DNA of 44,386 nt from Candidatus Accumulibacter sp. 66-26 (GCA_001897745.1 MKUH01000042.1:1-44386); one strand, 5' to 3'. Shown: positions 25,942 to 35,278, counted from the first letter of the stretch. Numbers and translations: made by a program. Notes: generated from the sequence alone by a model not told the origin.

Positions 25942-26849
25942 GCCTCGATCCTTCCCTCGCCGGCGAGGCCGGCGGCCTGCTGGCCGGCATTCCCCTGCTT
26001 TCGCCCTTCGTCGAATTCGGCTTCATGCGCCGTGCGCTGGCCGGCTGCCTGGCGCTCTCGCTCGGCGCGACGCCGGTCGGCGCCTTCCTGATGCTGCGCC
26101 GCATGAGTCTGGCCGGCGACGCGATGTCGCACGCCATCCTGCCCGGCGCCGCGATCGGCTATCTGCTGGCCGGCCTGTCGCTCTCGGCGATGACGCTCGG
26201 TGGGCTGGTCGCCGGCATCGCGGTCGCGCTGCTCGCCGGCGGCGTGGCGCGCAACACCGTGCTCAAGGAAGACGCCAGCCTCGCTACCTTCTACCTGATC
26301 TCGCTGTCGGCCGGCGTCCTGATCATCTCGATGCGCGGCAGCAACGTCGACCTGCTGCACGTCCTCTTCGGCAGCGTGCTGGCGCTCGACGACGCGGCGC
26401 TCTTCCTGCTCGCCGGCTTCGCCTCGCTGACCGTGCTGGCGCTCGCTGCCGGCCTGCGCCTGCTCAGTCTCGAATGCTGCGATCCGGGTTTCCTGGCCGG
26501 CGTCAGCCGCCTGAGTCCGCTCGCCCACTACGGATTCATGGTCCTCGTGGTGCTCAATCTGGTCGGCGGTTTCCACGCGCTGGGCACGCTGATGGCGGTC
26601 GGCATCATGATCCTGCCGTCCGCCGCGGCGCGCTTCTGGACGGCCAGCATCGGCCCGCTGCTGCTCGTCGCCGTGTGCTGCGCCTTCTGCGGTTCGCTGG
26701 CCGGCCTGCTGCTTTCCTACTACTTCAACCTGCCGGCCGGCCCGGCCATCGTCCTCACGCTCGGCGCCGTCTACCTGCTGTCGATGGCGCTCGGCCCCTT
26801 CGGCCCGCTCGCCAGCCGCTTCCGCCGGCACCGCCATTTCGAACGCTGA
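25938..26849 (+). CDS. znuB: Zinc ABC importer, permease subunit
   Basis: 303 residues with about eight membrane helices. It matches the ABC-3 family of zinc/manganese permeases: MSLAGDAMSHAILPG near residue 55 and GFHALGTLMAVGIMILPSAA in the second half, the segment that contacts the ATPase and the metal path. It overlaps znuC by ATGA and is followed by znuA after 16 bases. Confidence 0.9.
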   Translation: MSLDPSLAGEAGGLLAGIPLLSPFVEFGFMRRALAGCLALSLGATPVGAFLMLRRMSLAGDAMSHAILPGAAIGYLLAGLSLSAMTLGGLVAGIAVALLAGGVARNTVLKEDASLATFYLISLSAGVLIISMRGSNVDLLHVLFGSVLALDDAALFLLAGFASLTVLALAAGLRLLSLECCDPGFLAGVSRLSPLAHYGFMVLVVLNLVGGFHALGTLMAVGIMILPSAAARFWTASIGPLLLVAVCCAFCGSLAGLLLSYYFNLPAGPAIVLTLGAVYLLSMALGPFGPLASRFRRHRHFER

Positions 26850-26865
26850 GACTCCGGAACGCCCG

Positions 26866-27795
26866 ATGACGCGCCTCGTCCGCCTGCTGCTCACCCTCCT
26901 CGCGCTGGCCTGCGCGGCGCACGGCGCGCAGGCCGCCGACGCCGCGCCGCTGCGCGTGGTCGCCACCTTCAGCATTCTCGGCGACCTGACGCGCCAGATC
27001 GGCGGCGAACGCGTGCAGGTGCACGTGCTGGTCGGCCCGAACGCCGACGCCCACGTCTACCAGCCGACGCCGGCCGATGCGAAAAAGCTCGCGCAGTCGT
27101 CGCTGGTGGTGATGAACGGCCTCGGCTTCGAGGGCTGGATCGCGCGCCTGGTGAAATCGTCCGGCTATCGCGGCCGTCTGCTGCAGGCGAGCGACGGCGT
27201 GCGCACGCTGCGGCTGCCGTCCGGGAACCACGGCCGCGAGCGCGGCCATGAACACGAACACGACGGCGCGCTCGATCCGCACGCCTGGCAGGACATGGCG
27301 AACGCCGCCCGCTACGTCGACAACATCGCGCAGGCGCTCGTCGAGGTCGATCCGGCCGGGCAGGCCGACTACCGGGCCAACGCGCTCCGGCTGAAGCAGG
27401 CGATCGCCAGCGCCGACGCGGAAATCCGCGCCCTGTTCGCCGCCATTCCAGAGGCCCGGCGCAAGGTCGTCACCTCGCACGACGCCTTCGGCTACTTCGG
27501 CCGCGCCTACGGCATCCGCTTCGTCTCGCCGGTCAGCGTCAGCACCGACGCCGAAGCTTCGGCCGCCGAAGTCGGGCGCATCATCCGGCAGATCCGTCAG
27601 GAGCGGATCGCGGCCGTATTCATGGAAAACATCTCCGATCCGCGCCTGCTCGAGCGCATCCGCAGCGAGTCGGGCGCCGGCATCGGCGGCACCCTCTACT
27701 CCGATTCGCTTTCGACCGCCGGCGGCCCCGCCGCCGATTACCTCGCGATGATGCGCCACAACGCGCAGACGCTGGCCGTGGCGATGCGCCGCTGA
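26866..27795 (+). CDS. znuA: Zinc ABC importer, periplasmic zinc-binding protein
   Basis: 309 residues. A Sec signal peptide (about 1-24, cleaved after AQA) precedes the mature cluster A-I binding protein. The four metal-ligand positions can be placed: H63 (DAHVYQP), H139 (DPHAW), H205 (SHDAFGYF) and D280 (YSDSLS). A third-position histidine, where manganese/iron proteins have glutamate, supports zinc. A His/Glu-rich loop (GHEHEHDG, about 126-134), usual in ZnuA, lies before H139. The operon order ATPase-permease-binding protein also resembles the alternative Azt zinc system. Regulation by Zur is expected, but no sure site is seen. Confidence 0.88.
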   Translation: MTRLVRLLLTLLALACAAHGAQAADAAPLRVVATFSILGDLTRQIGGERVQVHVLVGPNADAHVYQPTPADAKKLAQSSLVVMNGLGFEGWIARLVKSSGYRGRLLQASDGVRTLRLPSGNHGRERGHEHEHDGALDPHAWQDMANAARYVDNIAQALVEVDPAGQADYRANALRLKQAIASADAEIRALFAAIPEARRKVVTSHDAFGYFGRAYGIRFVSPVSVSTDAEASAAEVGRIIRQIRQERIAAVFMENISDPRLLERIRSESGAGIGGTLYSDSLSTAGGPAADYLAMMRHNAQTLAVAMRR

Positions 27796-27812
27796 ATCAC
27801 CGGGAGCCTCTC

Positions 27813-28394
27813 ATGAATTTTCTGCGCAAACACCCCGCCTGCCTGCTGGCCGCCCTGCTCACCGCCGCTTGCGCGAGCGCGCCGCCGGCGCCTCCTCCGC
27901 AGGCTGCGGCCGGCGCCGAGAAAGCCGGGCGCGCAGCAAAACCGGCCGAACGGCCCGCGACTCCGCGCCGGCCCGCAACGCCTGCAAGCAAGCCGAGCGA
28001 AGCGCGGACGCCGGTGCTGGACTTCGAGAACAACGTTTACTTCGCCGTCGGGTCGACGCGCCTCGACGCGCGCGGGCGGAGCACCCTGCAACCGATCGGC
28101 GCCAGGCTGAAGGCCGAGCGCGAGTTGCGCGTCGCGCTGACCGGGCACACCGACCACCTCGGCAGCAGCGAATACAACCTCGCCCTCGGCCAGAAACGGG
28201 TCGATGTCGTCGTGCGCGAACTGATCGCGCTCGGCGCCTGGAGCCGGCAGATCGTGCAGCGCACGAGCTACGGCAACGAACTCGGCGGCGAGGACGACTG
28301 CCGCAGCGAGGAATGCCGGCAGGCCGACCGCCGGGTCGAACTGCAGCTCGTCGGCGGCAACGAGAAAACCGATCCGCCGGTGAGCGAACCCTAG
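27813..28394 (+). CDS. OmpA-family lipoprotein (Pal-like)
   Basis: 193 residues. A lipoprotein signal (LLTAAC, lipid attachment at Cys20) is followed by a long Pro/Ala-rich linker and an OmpA-type peptidoglycan-binding domain: VYFAVGSTRLDARG, LTGHTDHLGSSEYNLALGQK and RRVEL. It anchors the outer membrane to the cell wall. It follows znuA by 17 bases and may be co-transcribed with the zinc operon. Its segment EDDCRSEECRQADRR has two cysteines that may form a disulphide, as in some Pal-like proteins. Confidence 0.87.
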   Translation: MNFLRKHPACLLAALLTAACASAPPAPPPQAAAGAEKAGRAAKPAERPATPRRPATPASKPSEARTPVLDFENNVYFAVGSTRLDARGRSTLQPIGARLKAERELRVALTGHTDHLGSSEYNLALGQKRVDVVVRELIALGAWSRQIVQRTSYGNELGGEDDCRSEECRQADRRVELQLVGGNEKTDPPVSEP

Positions 28395-28538
28395 GCGCGA
28401 ACCATCGGCGCCACCGGCGTATTACGGATTCATGGCCTGCCCGCGAATCCGCCACGCGCCATCGTCGGTAGTGAATACGCCCCGGGCCGCTTTTCTTTCC
28501 TGCCCTGCGCCGGGCCGACCGAGCGTCCAGGCGTATGC

Positions 28539-28575
28539 AAAAAAAAACGGCGCCGCCGGATTTCCCGGGGCGCCG
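28539..28575 (-). terminator. Rho-independent terminator of the NhaD-type gene
   Basis: On the minus strand CGGCGCC/GGCGCCG pairs (7 bp, 14-base loop, 28548-28575) and is followed by about nine T (A run at 28539-28547 on plus), 25 bases after the stop of the gene at 28600. Confidence 0.85.
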
Positions 28576-28599
28576 CTCGGCGTTTCCGCCTCGTCTCGA

Positions 28600-29946
28600 T
28601 CAGTGTGCCGCGGCAGGCGTTCCCGGCGCGCTGACCGCGCCCTGGGTCTGGTGCATCTTCAGCGGTTCGTGCGGCTGCCAGCCGACGACGCCCCAGAGCA
28701 CGCCGAAGCCGACCACGTAGGCGACGATCACGTGCCAGCCGTGCTTGAGCCAGCCGCCGACCGAGCGCGCTTCCGGGAACATCGTCGATAGCGCGACGCC
28801 GGCCGACGAGCCGAACCACATCATCGAACCGCCGAAACCGACCGCGTAGGCCAGGAAGCCCCAGTCATAGCCGCCCTGCTTGATGGCCAGCGCGGTGAGC
28901 GGGATGTTGTCGAACACCGCGGAAACGAAGCCGAGGCCCATCGCCACGACGGCCGACGCCGGCGGTAGCTGCTCGACCGGCATCATCGACGCGATGGTCA
29001 CCAGCGAGAGCAGGAAGACCGAACCCTTGAGGGTTTCCGGCATGACTTCCCAGTCCGGGCGGCGCATCGGGATCGACAGCAGGATCGCGGCCCACACGGC
29101 GGCGCCGAGGAAGGGGAAGCTGTCGGCCATTTCCGGGAAGGTCGTGTTGATGAAGACGTTGGTCGCGATGGCGAACGCCAGGATCATGCCGACGATGCCG
29201 ACACGCGCCCAGTCCACGCGGGTGTGCTCGTGCGCGTGCTTGATGATCGGCGAATAGGCGTGCTGCTGCTTGGCCGCCACGTAGGCGACGATGAACAGCG
29301 CGACGAGGGCGCCGGCGTAGGCGTGCAGCACGTCGAGCGGCGAGACGCCGGCGATCCACATCATCGTCGTCGTCGTGTCGCCGACCACCGAGCCGGAACC
29401 GCCGGCGTTCGATGCGGCGACGATGCCGGCCAGGTAGCCGACGTGCACCTTGGCCTTGAACAGCTGGTGCGCCATGGCGCCGCCGATCAGCGCGGCGGCG
29501 ATGTTGTCGAGGAATGCGGAAAGCACGAAGACGATCACGAGCAGGACGAAACCGCCTTTCCAGTCGCTCGGCAGGTATTTCGGCAGGATCACCGGAACAT
29601 GGCTCTTCTCGAAGTGGCGCGAGAGCAGCGCGAAGCCCATCAGCAGACCGAGCAGGTTGGTCAGCGTCACCATTTCGTGTCCGAGATGGCCGGCGAAGCC
29701 GGCCAGGCCAAGGCCGGTCTTGAATCCGGTGAACAGGATCTTGTAGGCGCTGACGGCGACGAGGCCGGTCAATGCGACTTGCAGCGTGTAGTTGTGGAAG
29801 AGCGCGACGCCGAGCAGGGTCAGCGCGAACAGAATGAAATCGACGGGAATCCCGGCCACTGTCGGCAGGTCGGCGGCCCAGACCGGCGTGGCCAAACCGG
29901 AAAGGACGAGCGCGGCAAGGCCGGCGCGGGCAAAAGCACGAGTCAT
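28600..29946 (-). CDS. nhaD: NhaD-type sodium:proton antiporter
   Basis: 448 residues with about 11-12 membrane helices and an N-terminal signal-like segment (MTRAFARAGLAALVLSGLAT). It belongs to the ion-transporter (ArsB/NhaD) superfamily: SAFLDNIAAALIGG near 150, SNAGGSGSVVGDTTTTMMW, and FDNIPLTALAIKQGGYDWG near 370 with the repeated DNI motifs of this fold. The start at 29946 has TTGGAG upstream; an in-frame ATG at 29982 adds 12 residues. The 10-bp sequence CATCGGAGTC covers both starts (29944-29953 and 29980-29989). Exchange of Na+ or Li+ for protons is the likely role; citrate transport is a common alternative label. Confidence 0.82.
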   Translation of the reverse strand: MTRAFARAGLAALVLSGLATPVWAADLPTVAGIPVDFILFALTLLGVALFHNYTLQVALTGLVAVSAYKILFTGFKTGLGLAGFAGHLGHEMVTLTNLLGLLMGFALLSRHFEKSHVPVILPKYLPSDWKGGFVLLVIVFVLSAFLDNIAAALIGGAMAHQLFKAKVHVGYLAGIVAASNAGGSGSVVGDTTTTMMWIAGVSPLDVLHAYAGALVALFIVAYVAAKQQHAYSPIIKHAHEHTRVDWARVGIVGMILAFAIATNVFINTTFPEMADSFPFLGAAVWAAILLSIPMRRPDWEVMPETLKGSVFLLSLVTIASMMPVEQLPPASAVVAMGLGFVSAVFDNIPLTALAIKQGGYDWGFLAYAVGFGGSMMWFGSSAGVALSTMFPEARSVGGWLKHGWHVIVAYVVGFGVLWGVVGWQPHEPLKMHQTQGAVSAPGTPAAAH

Positions 29947-30223
29947 CGGAGTCTCCAAACTTTGAAGGCGCGATCTTAACATCGGAGTCAGGGCCTTTGG
30001 CACTGCGGTAAACCACGATATCCGGGGGTGCCGGCAGTTTTTTTCAGCGCTCAAGACAGCAGGATGAAGCATTGGTTTTTATAGGGTTTTTCCCGGAAGA
30101 TCGGCGCTTCTCGCCAAAGCCCCGCGGCCGGCGCGATGTGAACGGCGGCGGACGGGATGTTATATTCCGTCCTTTCGTACCAGCAGCCGTGTGTCGCAAA
30201 CCGCGACGGGGACGGCTCCCTAG

Positions 30224-31543
30224 ATGGACATAGCGCTACTCCTGTTTCTCATTCTTCTCAACGGCATTCTGGCCATGTCGGAAATCGCCGTTGTGTCCTC
30301 CCGCCGCGCCCGCCTGCAGCGTCTGGCCGACGACGGCAGCCCCGGCGCCGAATCGGCGCTGGCGCTGAACAGCGAACCTTCCGGCTTCCTCTCGACCGTG
30401 CAGGTCGGCATCACCACGGTCGGCATCCTGAGCGGTGCGATCGGCGAGTCGGCGCTGGCCGATCCGCTGACGACCTGGCTTGCCGCCTTCCCCGTGCTCG
30501 AACCCTACGCACGGGGCTTCGCGCTGACCCTCGTGGTCGTCGTCCTGACCTACGTCTCGGTCGTCGTCGGCGAGCTGGTGCCCAAGCGCCTCGGCCTGCT
30601 CGCCCCGGAAACCATCGCCTCGCTGATCGCCGCGCCGATGAACATGCTGTCGCGCGCGACGCGGCCGCTGGTCTGGCTGCTCTCCTCGTCGTCCGACCTG
30701 CTGCTGCGCCTGATGGGCGCGCGGCGCAAGGAGGAGCCGCCGGTCACCAACGACGAGATCAAGGTGCTCATGGAACAGGGCGCCGAGGCCGGCGTCTTCC
30801 ACGAAAGCGAACAGGCCATCGTCTCCAACGTGCTGCGCCTCGACGAGCAGCGCATCGGCGCGATCATGACGCACCGCCGGGACATCTACCTGATCGACCT
30901 CGACGAACCGGAAAGCGAGATCCGCCGGCGCATCGCCGAGAGTCCCTACACGCGCGTCGTCGTCTGCCGCGACGGACTCGACCGCATCGTCGGCATTCTG
31001 CGCACCGCCGATCTGTTGAAGGCCGCGCTGGCCGGCGAACCGCTCGACGTCGAACGCGCCCTGCGGCCGCCGCTCTACGTGCCGGAAGGCGTGACGACCA
31101 CCCAGCTGCTCGAAAGCTTCCGCAGCGCGCGCATGCAGTGCGCGCTGATCGTCGACGAATACGGCGAGCTGGAAGGTCTGGTCACGCTGACCGACGTGCT
31201 GACCTCGATCGTCGGCGAACTCCCCTCCTCCGACATCAACGAAGAGCTGGACATCGTCATGCGCGAGGACGGCTCCTGGCTGATCGACGGCAGCGTGCAG
31301 ATCGAACGCTTCAAGGCCGTGCTCGACATCGAGGACGAGCTGTCCGGCGAAGAGGAAAACGCCTTCAACACCCTCGGCGGCTACATCATGTACGTGCTCG
31401 GCCGCATCCCCTCGGTGGCCGATCATTTCGTCGAAGCGGGCCATCGCTTCGAGGTGATGGACATGGACGGCAACTGCGTGGACAAGATCCTGGTTGCGCG
31501 CATCGTCAAGCCGGCCGGCGATGCCGAGCGCGCGACGGAATAG
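30224..31543 (+). CDS. CorC/HlyC-type membrane protein (DUF21-CBS-CBS-CorC_HlyC)
   Basis: 439 residues. The N-terminal DUF21 domain has about three to four helices (from MDIALLLFLILLNGILAMSE, with GELVPKRLGLLAPE). Two CBS domains follow (about 215-335, with VDEYGELEGLVTLTDVL), then a CorC_HlyC domain (about 345-430, DGSWLIDGSVQIERF and FNTLGGYIMYVLGRIP). Homologues are called hemolysins or magnesium/cobalt efflux proteins (CNNM type); Mg2+ export is the better-supported role. The gene is transcribed divergently from nhaD and followed after 4 bases by pldA. Confidence 0.88.
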   Translation: MDIALLLFLILLNGILAMSEIAVVSSRRARLQRLADDGSPGAESALALNSEPSGFLSTVQVGITTVGILSGAIGESALADPLTTWLAAFPVLEPYARGFALTLVVVVLTYVSVVVGELVPKRLGLLAPETIASLIAAPMNMLSRATRPLVWLLSSSSDLLLRLMGARRKEEPPVTNDEIKVLMEQGAEAGVFHESEQAIVSNVLRLDEQRIGAIMTHRRDIYLIDLDEPESEIRRRIAESPYTRVVVCRDGLDRIVGILRTADLLKAALAGEPLDVERALRPPLYVPEGVTTTQLLESFRSARMQCALIVDEYGELEGLVTLTDVLTSIVGELPSSDINEELDIVMREDGSWLIDGSVQIERFKAVLDIEDELSGEEENAFNTLGGYIMYVLGRIPSVADHFVEAGHRFEVMDMDGNCVDKILVARIVKPAGDAERATE

Positions 31544-31547
31544 GCGG

Positions 31548-32771
31548 ATGCCCGTTGTGCCGGCGCGCCGCTTCCTCGCCGCCGCAGCGTTCCTGGCGCT
31601 AGCCGCCGCCGCCGCGGCGCAGGCCGCCGACGGCTGGATCATCGCGACGCCGCTCGAAAGCGTGCGCGCCGGCGCCAGCCTCGGCCTGGAAGCCGTTCGC
31701 CCCGACGCGCAGACGGCCTGGCCGGAAACGCTGCGCCTGCGCCTGCGCGACGGACGCGGCAAGGTCGCGCTGCTCGATCTCGTCGCCGCGCCGGCTGCGG
31801 ACGCGACGGCCGACGTCGCCGCGGTGCGCAAGACCTACCGGGGCACTTTCCCGTCCGGGCTGGACGGCCTGCTGCGCGCCGATCTCGCCGACCTCGCCTC
31901 GAACCGGCTGGCGCTGCTCGCTTCCGGCGAGCCCGAAGACGCCATCGTCGGCATGCGCGCGGCCCCGGCGGCCTCCGGAACGGAAAGCGCGGCGGCGTCC
32001 GACGCCATGCCGGCCGCCGACGCCCGGCTGCATCTGGACCCGCTGCCCGACGACGAGCCGGCGCTGTCCGCGAACGAGCCCGTCTATTTCGTCGCCGGCT
32101 CGCGCGGCGGGCTCAACGCCCGCTTCCAGCTGAGCTTCAAGTACCGTCTGTTCGATACCCAGGGCGCGCCGGCGCGCCTCTTCCCTGCGCTCGGCCGCCT
32201 GCATTTCGGCTACACGCAGACTTCGCTGTGGGACCTCGCCGCCGAATCCAAGCCCTTCCGCGACACCAGCTATCGCCCCAGCCTGTTCTGGCAGGGCCGG
32301 ATCGCCGGAGGCGGCGAGCGCGGCTGGCTGCCGCACACCCTGCGCGGCGGCTACGAGCACGAATCGAACGGCAAGGACGGGAGCAGCTCGCGCAGCATCG
32401 ATATGCTCTTCCTGCAACCGGCCTGGCGCGCCGATTTCGCGGGCGGTAAAACCCTGCTCTTCGCGCCCAAGTTCTATACTTATCTCGACCGCGAGGACAA
32501 TCCGGACATCGCCCGTTACCGCGGCCATACCGATTGGATGCTGCGCTTCGGCGACGAGCGCGGATGGATGCTTTCCGGCCGCTTGCGGCGGGGAACCGCC
32601 GGTTACGCGGGCGGTCAGATCGACCTCTCGGTTCCCTTGCGCGAGCCGCTGTTCGCCCGTACCGGCGGTTTTCTGCATTTCCAGGTCATTTCCGGCTACG
32701 GGGAAAGCCTGCTCGACTACAACGTGAAGCGGCCCGCGCAGTGGCGCATCGGTTTCTCCATCGTTCGCTGA
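31548..32771 (+). CDS. pldA: Outer-membrane phospholipase A (OMPLA family)
   Basis: 407 residues. A signal peptide (cleavage after AQAA near 29) and an N-terminal extension of about 140 residues precede the OMPLA barrel (from about NARFQLSFKYRLFD). The catalytic region is YEHESNGKDGSSSRSID: His271 and Ser273 match the E. coli His142/Ser144. The residue equivalent to Asn156 is Asp285, with the same 14-residue spacing. The enzyme degrades phospholipids that reach the outer leaflet. GGCGG precedes the ATG, 4 bases after the previous stop. Confidence 0.85.
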   Translation: MPVVPARRFLAAAAFLALAAAAAAQAADGWIIATPLESVRAGASLGLEAVRPDAQTAWPETLRLRLRDGRGKVALLDLVAAPAADATADVAAVRKTYRGTFPSGLDGLLRADLADLASNRLALLASGEPEDAIVGMRAAPAASGTESAAASDAMPAADARLHLDPLPDDEPALSANEPVYFVAGSRGGLNARFQLSFKYRLFDTQGAPARLFPALGRLHFGYTQTSLWDLAAESKPFRDTSYRPSLFWQGRIAGGGERGWLPHTLRGGYEHESNGKDGSSSRSIDMLFLQPAWRADFAGGKTLLFAPKFYTYLDREDNPDIARYRGHTDWMLRFGDERGWMLSGRLRRGTAGYAGGQIDLSVPLREPLFARTGGFLHFQVISGYGESLLDYNVKRPAQWRIGFSIVR

Positions 32772-32868
32772 GCCGGGAGACGATCTACCGGCCACGCACA
32801 GGCGCAAAGCCGACGCATCGCACCATTTACAACTACGTTACGTGGATTCACCAAACCAGGAACTGCCT

Positions 32869-34878
32869 ATGCCCATGTTCGACGACAGCCTGCCCCAGAG
32901 CGAAATGCGCGAAGCGCACGAATCCGACAGCCTCGGCAGGCTCGCCGCCATCATCGCCCGTCTGCGCCCGCAAGGCGATGATGCGGCGACGCAGCGCATC
33001 GCCGACCTCGTGCACGAACTCGAACGCAATCCGGATCTGCGCGGCAAGCTGCGCGGCGCGCTGCTCGACGTTTTCTCGACCCGGCGTTCCGTGCTGCTGT
33101 TCGCCACGTCCGGCATCTACCCCGAGACCGGCGTGCTCGCCGAGAGCTTCCGCCGCTTCGCGCACAAGCTCTTGCCGGAGGCCGACGACGAGGCGCAGAG
33201 CAAGGAGGCGCTGTTCCGCATCTTCCGCCGCAGCGACGCGCGCTGGCTGGCCGGCGTTCCGGTCGCCGACTGGGTGCGACTGATCGGCGCGCTGGGCTTC
33301 GACGAAGCCGGCGATGCGGGCGGCCTCAAGCGCCTCGGCGACGATCTGCTGGAAGCGCTGCGCGTCGTCGCGCACCGCGTCGCGGCGAACGGCCTCGAGC
33401 CGGAAATGCTGCGCCTTGACCCGGCGCTGGAAAAGCACGAATCCCCCTTCCTCGCCCAGTGCGAGGAAGCGCTGGCCCTCACTCGCCGCGTCGAGGCGGC
33501 GCGCGCGGAACGGACGCCGCTGGCCGACGACGAGCAGCATCTGCTGGTGCTCCTCGAACAATGCAGCGAAGCCATCGAACGCGTGCGGCGCCGCGCGCAG
33601 CACCGCGGCGCCAGCTTCCAGCTGACCTTCCGCCTGCGCCGCCTGCACCAGCATCTGGAGCGCGCGCGTTCGCTCGCCGTCCTCGCCGCCGCGCTCGGGC
33701 GCCGGGATACGGCGGCAATCGTCGAGCGCAGCGCCGGCCTCTGGCGCGAACTGACCCTCGCCGAATGCCGGCGCAACAGCCTGCGTCCCTTCTGGCGGCA
33801 GAACACCGAACTCGTCGCGTTGCGCGTCACCGAGAACGCCGGGCGCACCGGCGAGCACTACATCAGCGAAAGCCGACCCGAGTACTTCGACATGCTGCGC
33901 TCGGCGCTCGGCGCCGGCTTCATCGTCGCCTTCATGGCCGCCAACAAGCTGCTGCTCGCCCGCGCCGGCCTCGCCCCCCTGACCGAGGTGCTGGCCTTCT
34001 GCCTCAACTACAGCCTCGGCTTCGTGCTCATTCACATCCTGCATTTCACGGTCGCCACCAAGCAGCCGGCGATGACCGCCAACGCCCTCGCGGCGGCGAT
34101 CGGCGAAGCGCAGGACAAGGAGCACGAGCGCAACCTCGCGTCGCTGGTCGACGTCATTGCGTGCACGATGCGCACCCAGCTCGCGGCGATCGCCGGCAAC
34201 CTCGGGCTGGCCGTGCCGACGGCGATGCTGATCGCGCTGCTCGTCCGCCTGACGACCGGCGAACATTTCGTCAGCGAGCAAAAAGCGCTGCACCTGCTGC
34301 ACGACATCAATCCGCTGGCGAGCGGCGCGCTGATCTACGCCGCGATTGCCGGCTGCTGCCTGTTCCTGGCCGGGCTGATCGCCGGCTACTACGACAACCT
34401 GTGCGCCTACAACCGCATCCCCGACCGCCTGCGCCAGCTGCGCTGGCCGGCCCGTCTGTTCGGCGCGGCGCGCTGGCAGCGGGTCGCCGCCTACGTCGAG
34501 AACAATCTCGGCGCGCTCGCTGGCAACTTCTTCTTCGGCTTCCTGCTCGGCGGCGTCACCGGTGTGGGCACGCTTTTCGGCCTGCCGCTCGACATCCGCC
34601 ACATCGCCTTCTCCTCGGCCAACTGGGGCTACGCCATGATCGGACTGGAGTTCGGCGTCGGCTGGGGACTTCCCGTCATGGCCGCGCTCGGCGTGCTGGC
34701 GATCGGCCTGACCAACCTTGCGGTCAGCTTCTATCTCGCGCTGTGGGTCGGCCTCAAGGCCCGCGGCGTCACCTTCGCGCAGCGCCGCACGCTGGCCGGT
34801 GCGCTGCTCGCGCGCCTGCTGCGCACGCCGCGCGAATTTTTCCTGCCGCCGCGTCTGGCGACTGCCAACGGAGGGTAA
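32869..34878 (+). CDS. 'Site-specific recombinase' (Gcr) family membrane protein
   Basis: 669 residues from the ATG at 32869, with AGGA upstream; a GTG at 32842 would add nine residues. The N-terminal half is cytoplasmic and helical, with ERNPDLRGKLRGALLDVFST and an HRGASFQLTFRLRRLHQHLE segment. The C-terminal half has about seven to eight membrane helices (LGAGFIVAFMAANKLLL, SLGFVLIHILHFTVATKQPA, NNLGALAGNFFFGFLLG). This is the family annotated as site-specific recombinase after a gonococcal gene, but no recombinase motif is visible and the membrane topology argues against that role. The LapA-domain gene follows after 3 bases. Confidence 0.82.
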   Translation: MPMFDDSLPQSEMREAHESDSLGRLAAIIARLRPQGDDAATQRIADLVHELERNPDLRGKLRGALLDVFSTRRSVLLFATSGIYPETGVLAESFRRFAHKLLPEADDEAQSKEALFRIFRRSDARWLAGVPVADWVRLIGALGFDEAGDAGGLKRLGDDLLEALRVVAHRVAANGLEPEMLRLDPALEKHESPFLAQCEEALALTRRVEAARAERTPLADDEQHLLVLLEQCSEAIERVRRRAQHRGASFQLTFRLRRLHQHLERARSLAVLAAALGRRDTAAIVERSAGLWRELTLAECRRNSLRPFWRQNTELVALRVTENAGRTGEHYISESRPEYFDMLRSALGAGFIVAFMAANKLLLARAGLAPLTEVLAFCLNYSLGFVLIHILHFTVATKQPAMTANALAAAIGEAQDKEHERNLASLVDVIACTMRTQLAAIAGNLGLAVPTAMLIALLVRLTTGEHFVSEQKALHLLHDINPLASGALIYAAIAGCCLFLAGLIAGYYDNLCAYNRIPDRLRQLRWPARLFGAARWQRVAAYVENNLGALAGNFFFGFLLGGVTGVGTLFGLPLDIRHIAFSSANWGYAMIGLEFGVGWGLPVMAALGVLAIGLTNLAVSFYLALWVGLKARGVTFAQRRTLAGALLARLLRTPREFFLPPRLATANGG

Positions 34879-34881
34879 GCC

Positions 34882-35274
34882 ATGCAGCTCATGTTGATTC
34901 TCGGCATCGGATTCGCCATCGGCGCCGTCGCCCTGCAGAACAACGTGCCGGTCACGGTCAGCTTCATCGTCTGGAGCTTCGAAGGCTCGTTGGCTATGGT
35001 CCTGCTGCTCGCCCTCGGCCTCGGCGCGCTGATCGCCGGACTGGTGTCGTCGCCGGCAATGATTCGCCGGCAATGGACCGGCACGCGCCTGCGCCGCCAG
35101 GTCGACGGACTGGAAGCGGAAAAGAGCGCGCTCGAGCGCCGCGTCGGCGAACTCGAACGGGAGGTTGCGGCGCTCGCCCCGACGCCCGCCGAGGCCGCAG
35201 TGCCCGAGCGTCCCTACGTCGGCCTCACGACGCTGCTCGGCAGCGACGCCGAGCAACGGGACCGGGAAGGCTGA
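34882..35274 (+). CDS. LapA-domain (DUF1049) inner-membrane protein
   Basis: 130 residues with two membrane helices (about 3-23 and 36-57), the typical ALQNNVPVTVSFIVWSFEGS between them, and a cytoplasmic coiled coil (about 75-105). It matches the lipopolysaccharide assembly protein A domain; in enterics LapA works with LapB in controlling LPS synthesis, but here no lapB follows. It is spaced 3 bases from the upstream gene and 4 from tamA, so one transcript is likely. Confidence 0.85.
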   Translation: MQLMLILGIGFAIGAVALQNNVPVTVSFIVWSFEGSLAMVLLLALGLGALIAGLVSSPAMIRRQWTGTRLRRQVDGLEAEKSALERRVGELEREVAALAPTPAEAAVPERPYVGLTTLLGSDAEQRDREG

Positions 35275-35278
35275 CGGC

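Noticed and set aside
32869-34878. 'Site-specific recombinase' as the integrase of the copper island
   Set aside because: It is a multi-span membrane protein with no tyrosine or serine recombinase motif and lies over 20 kb from the island.
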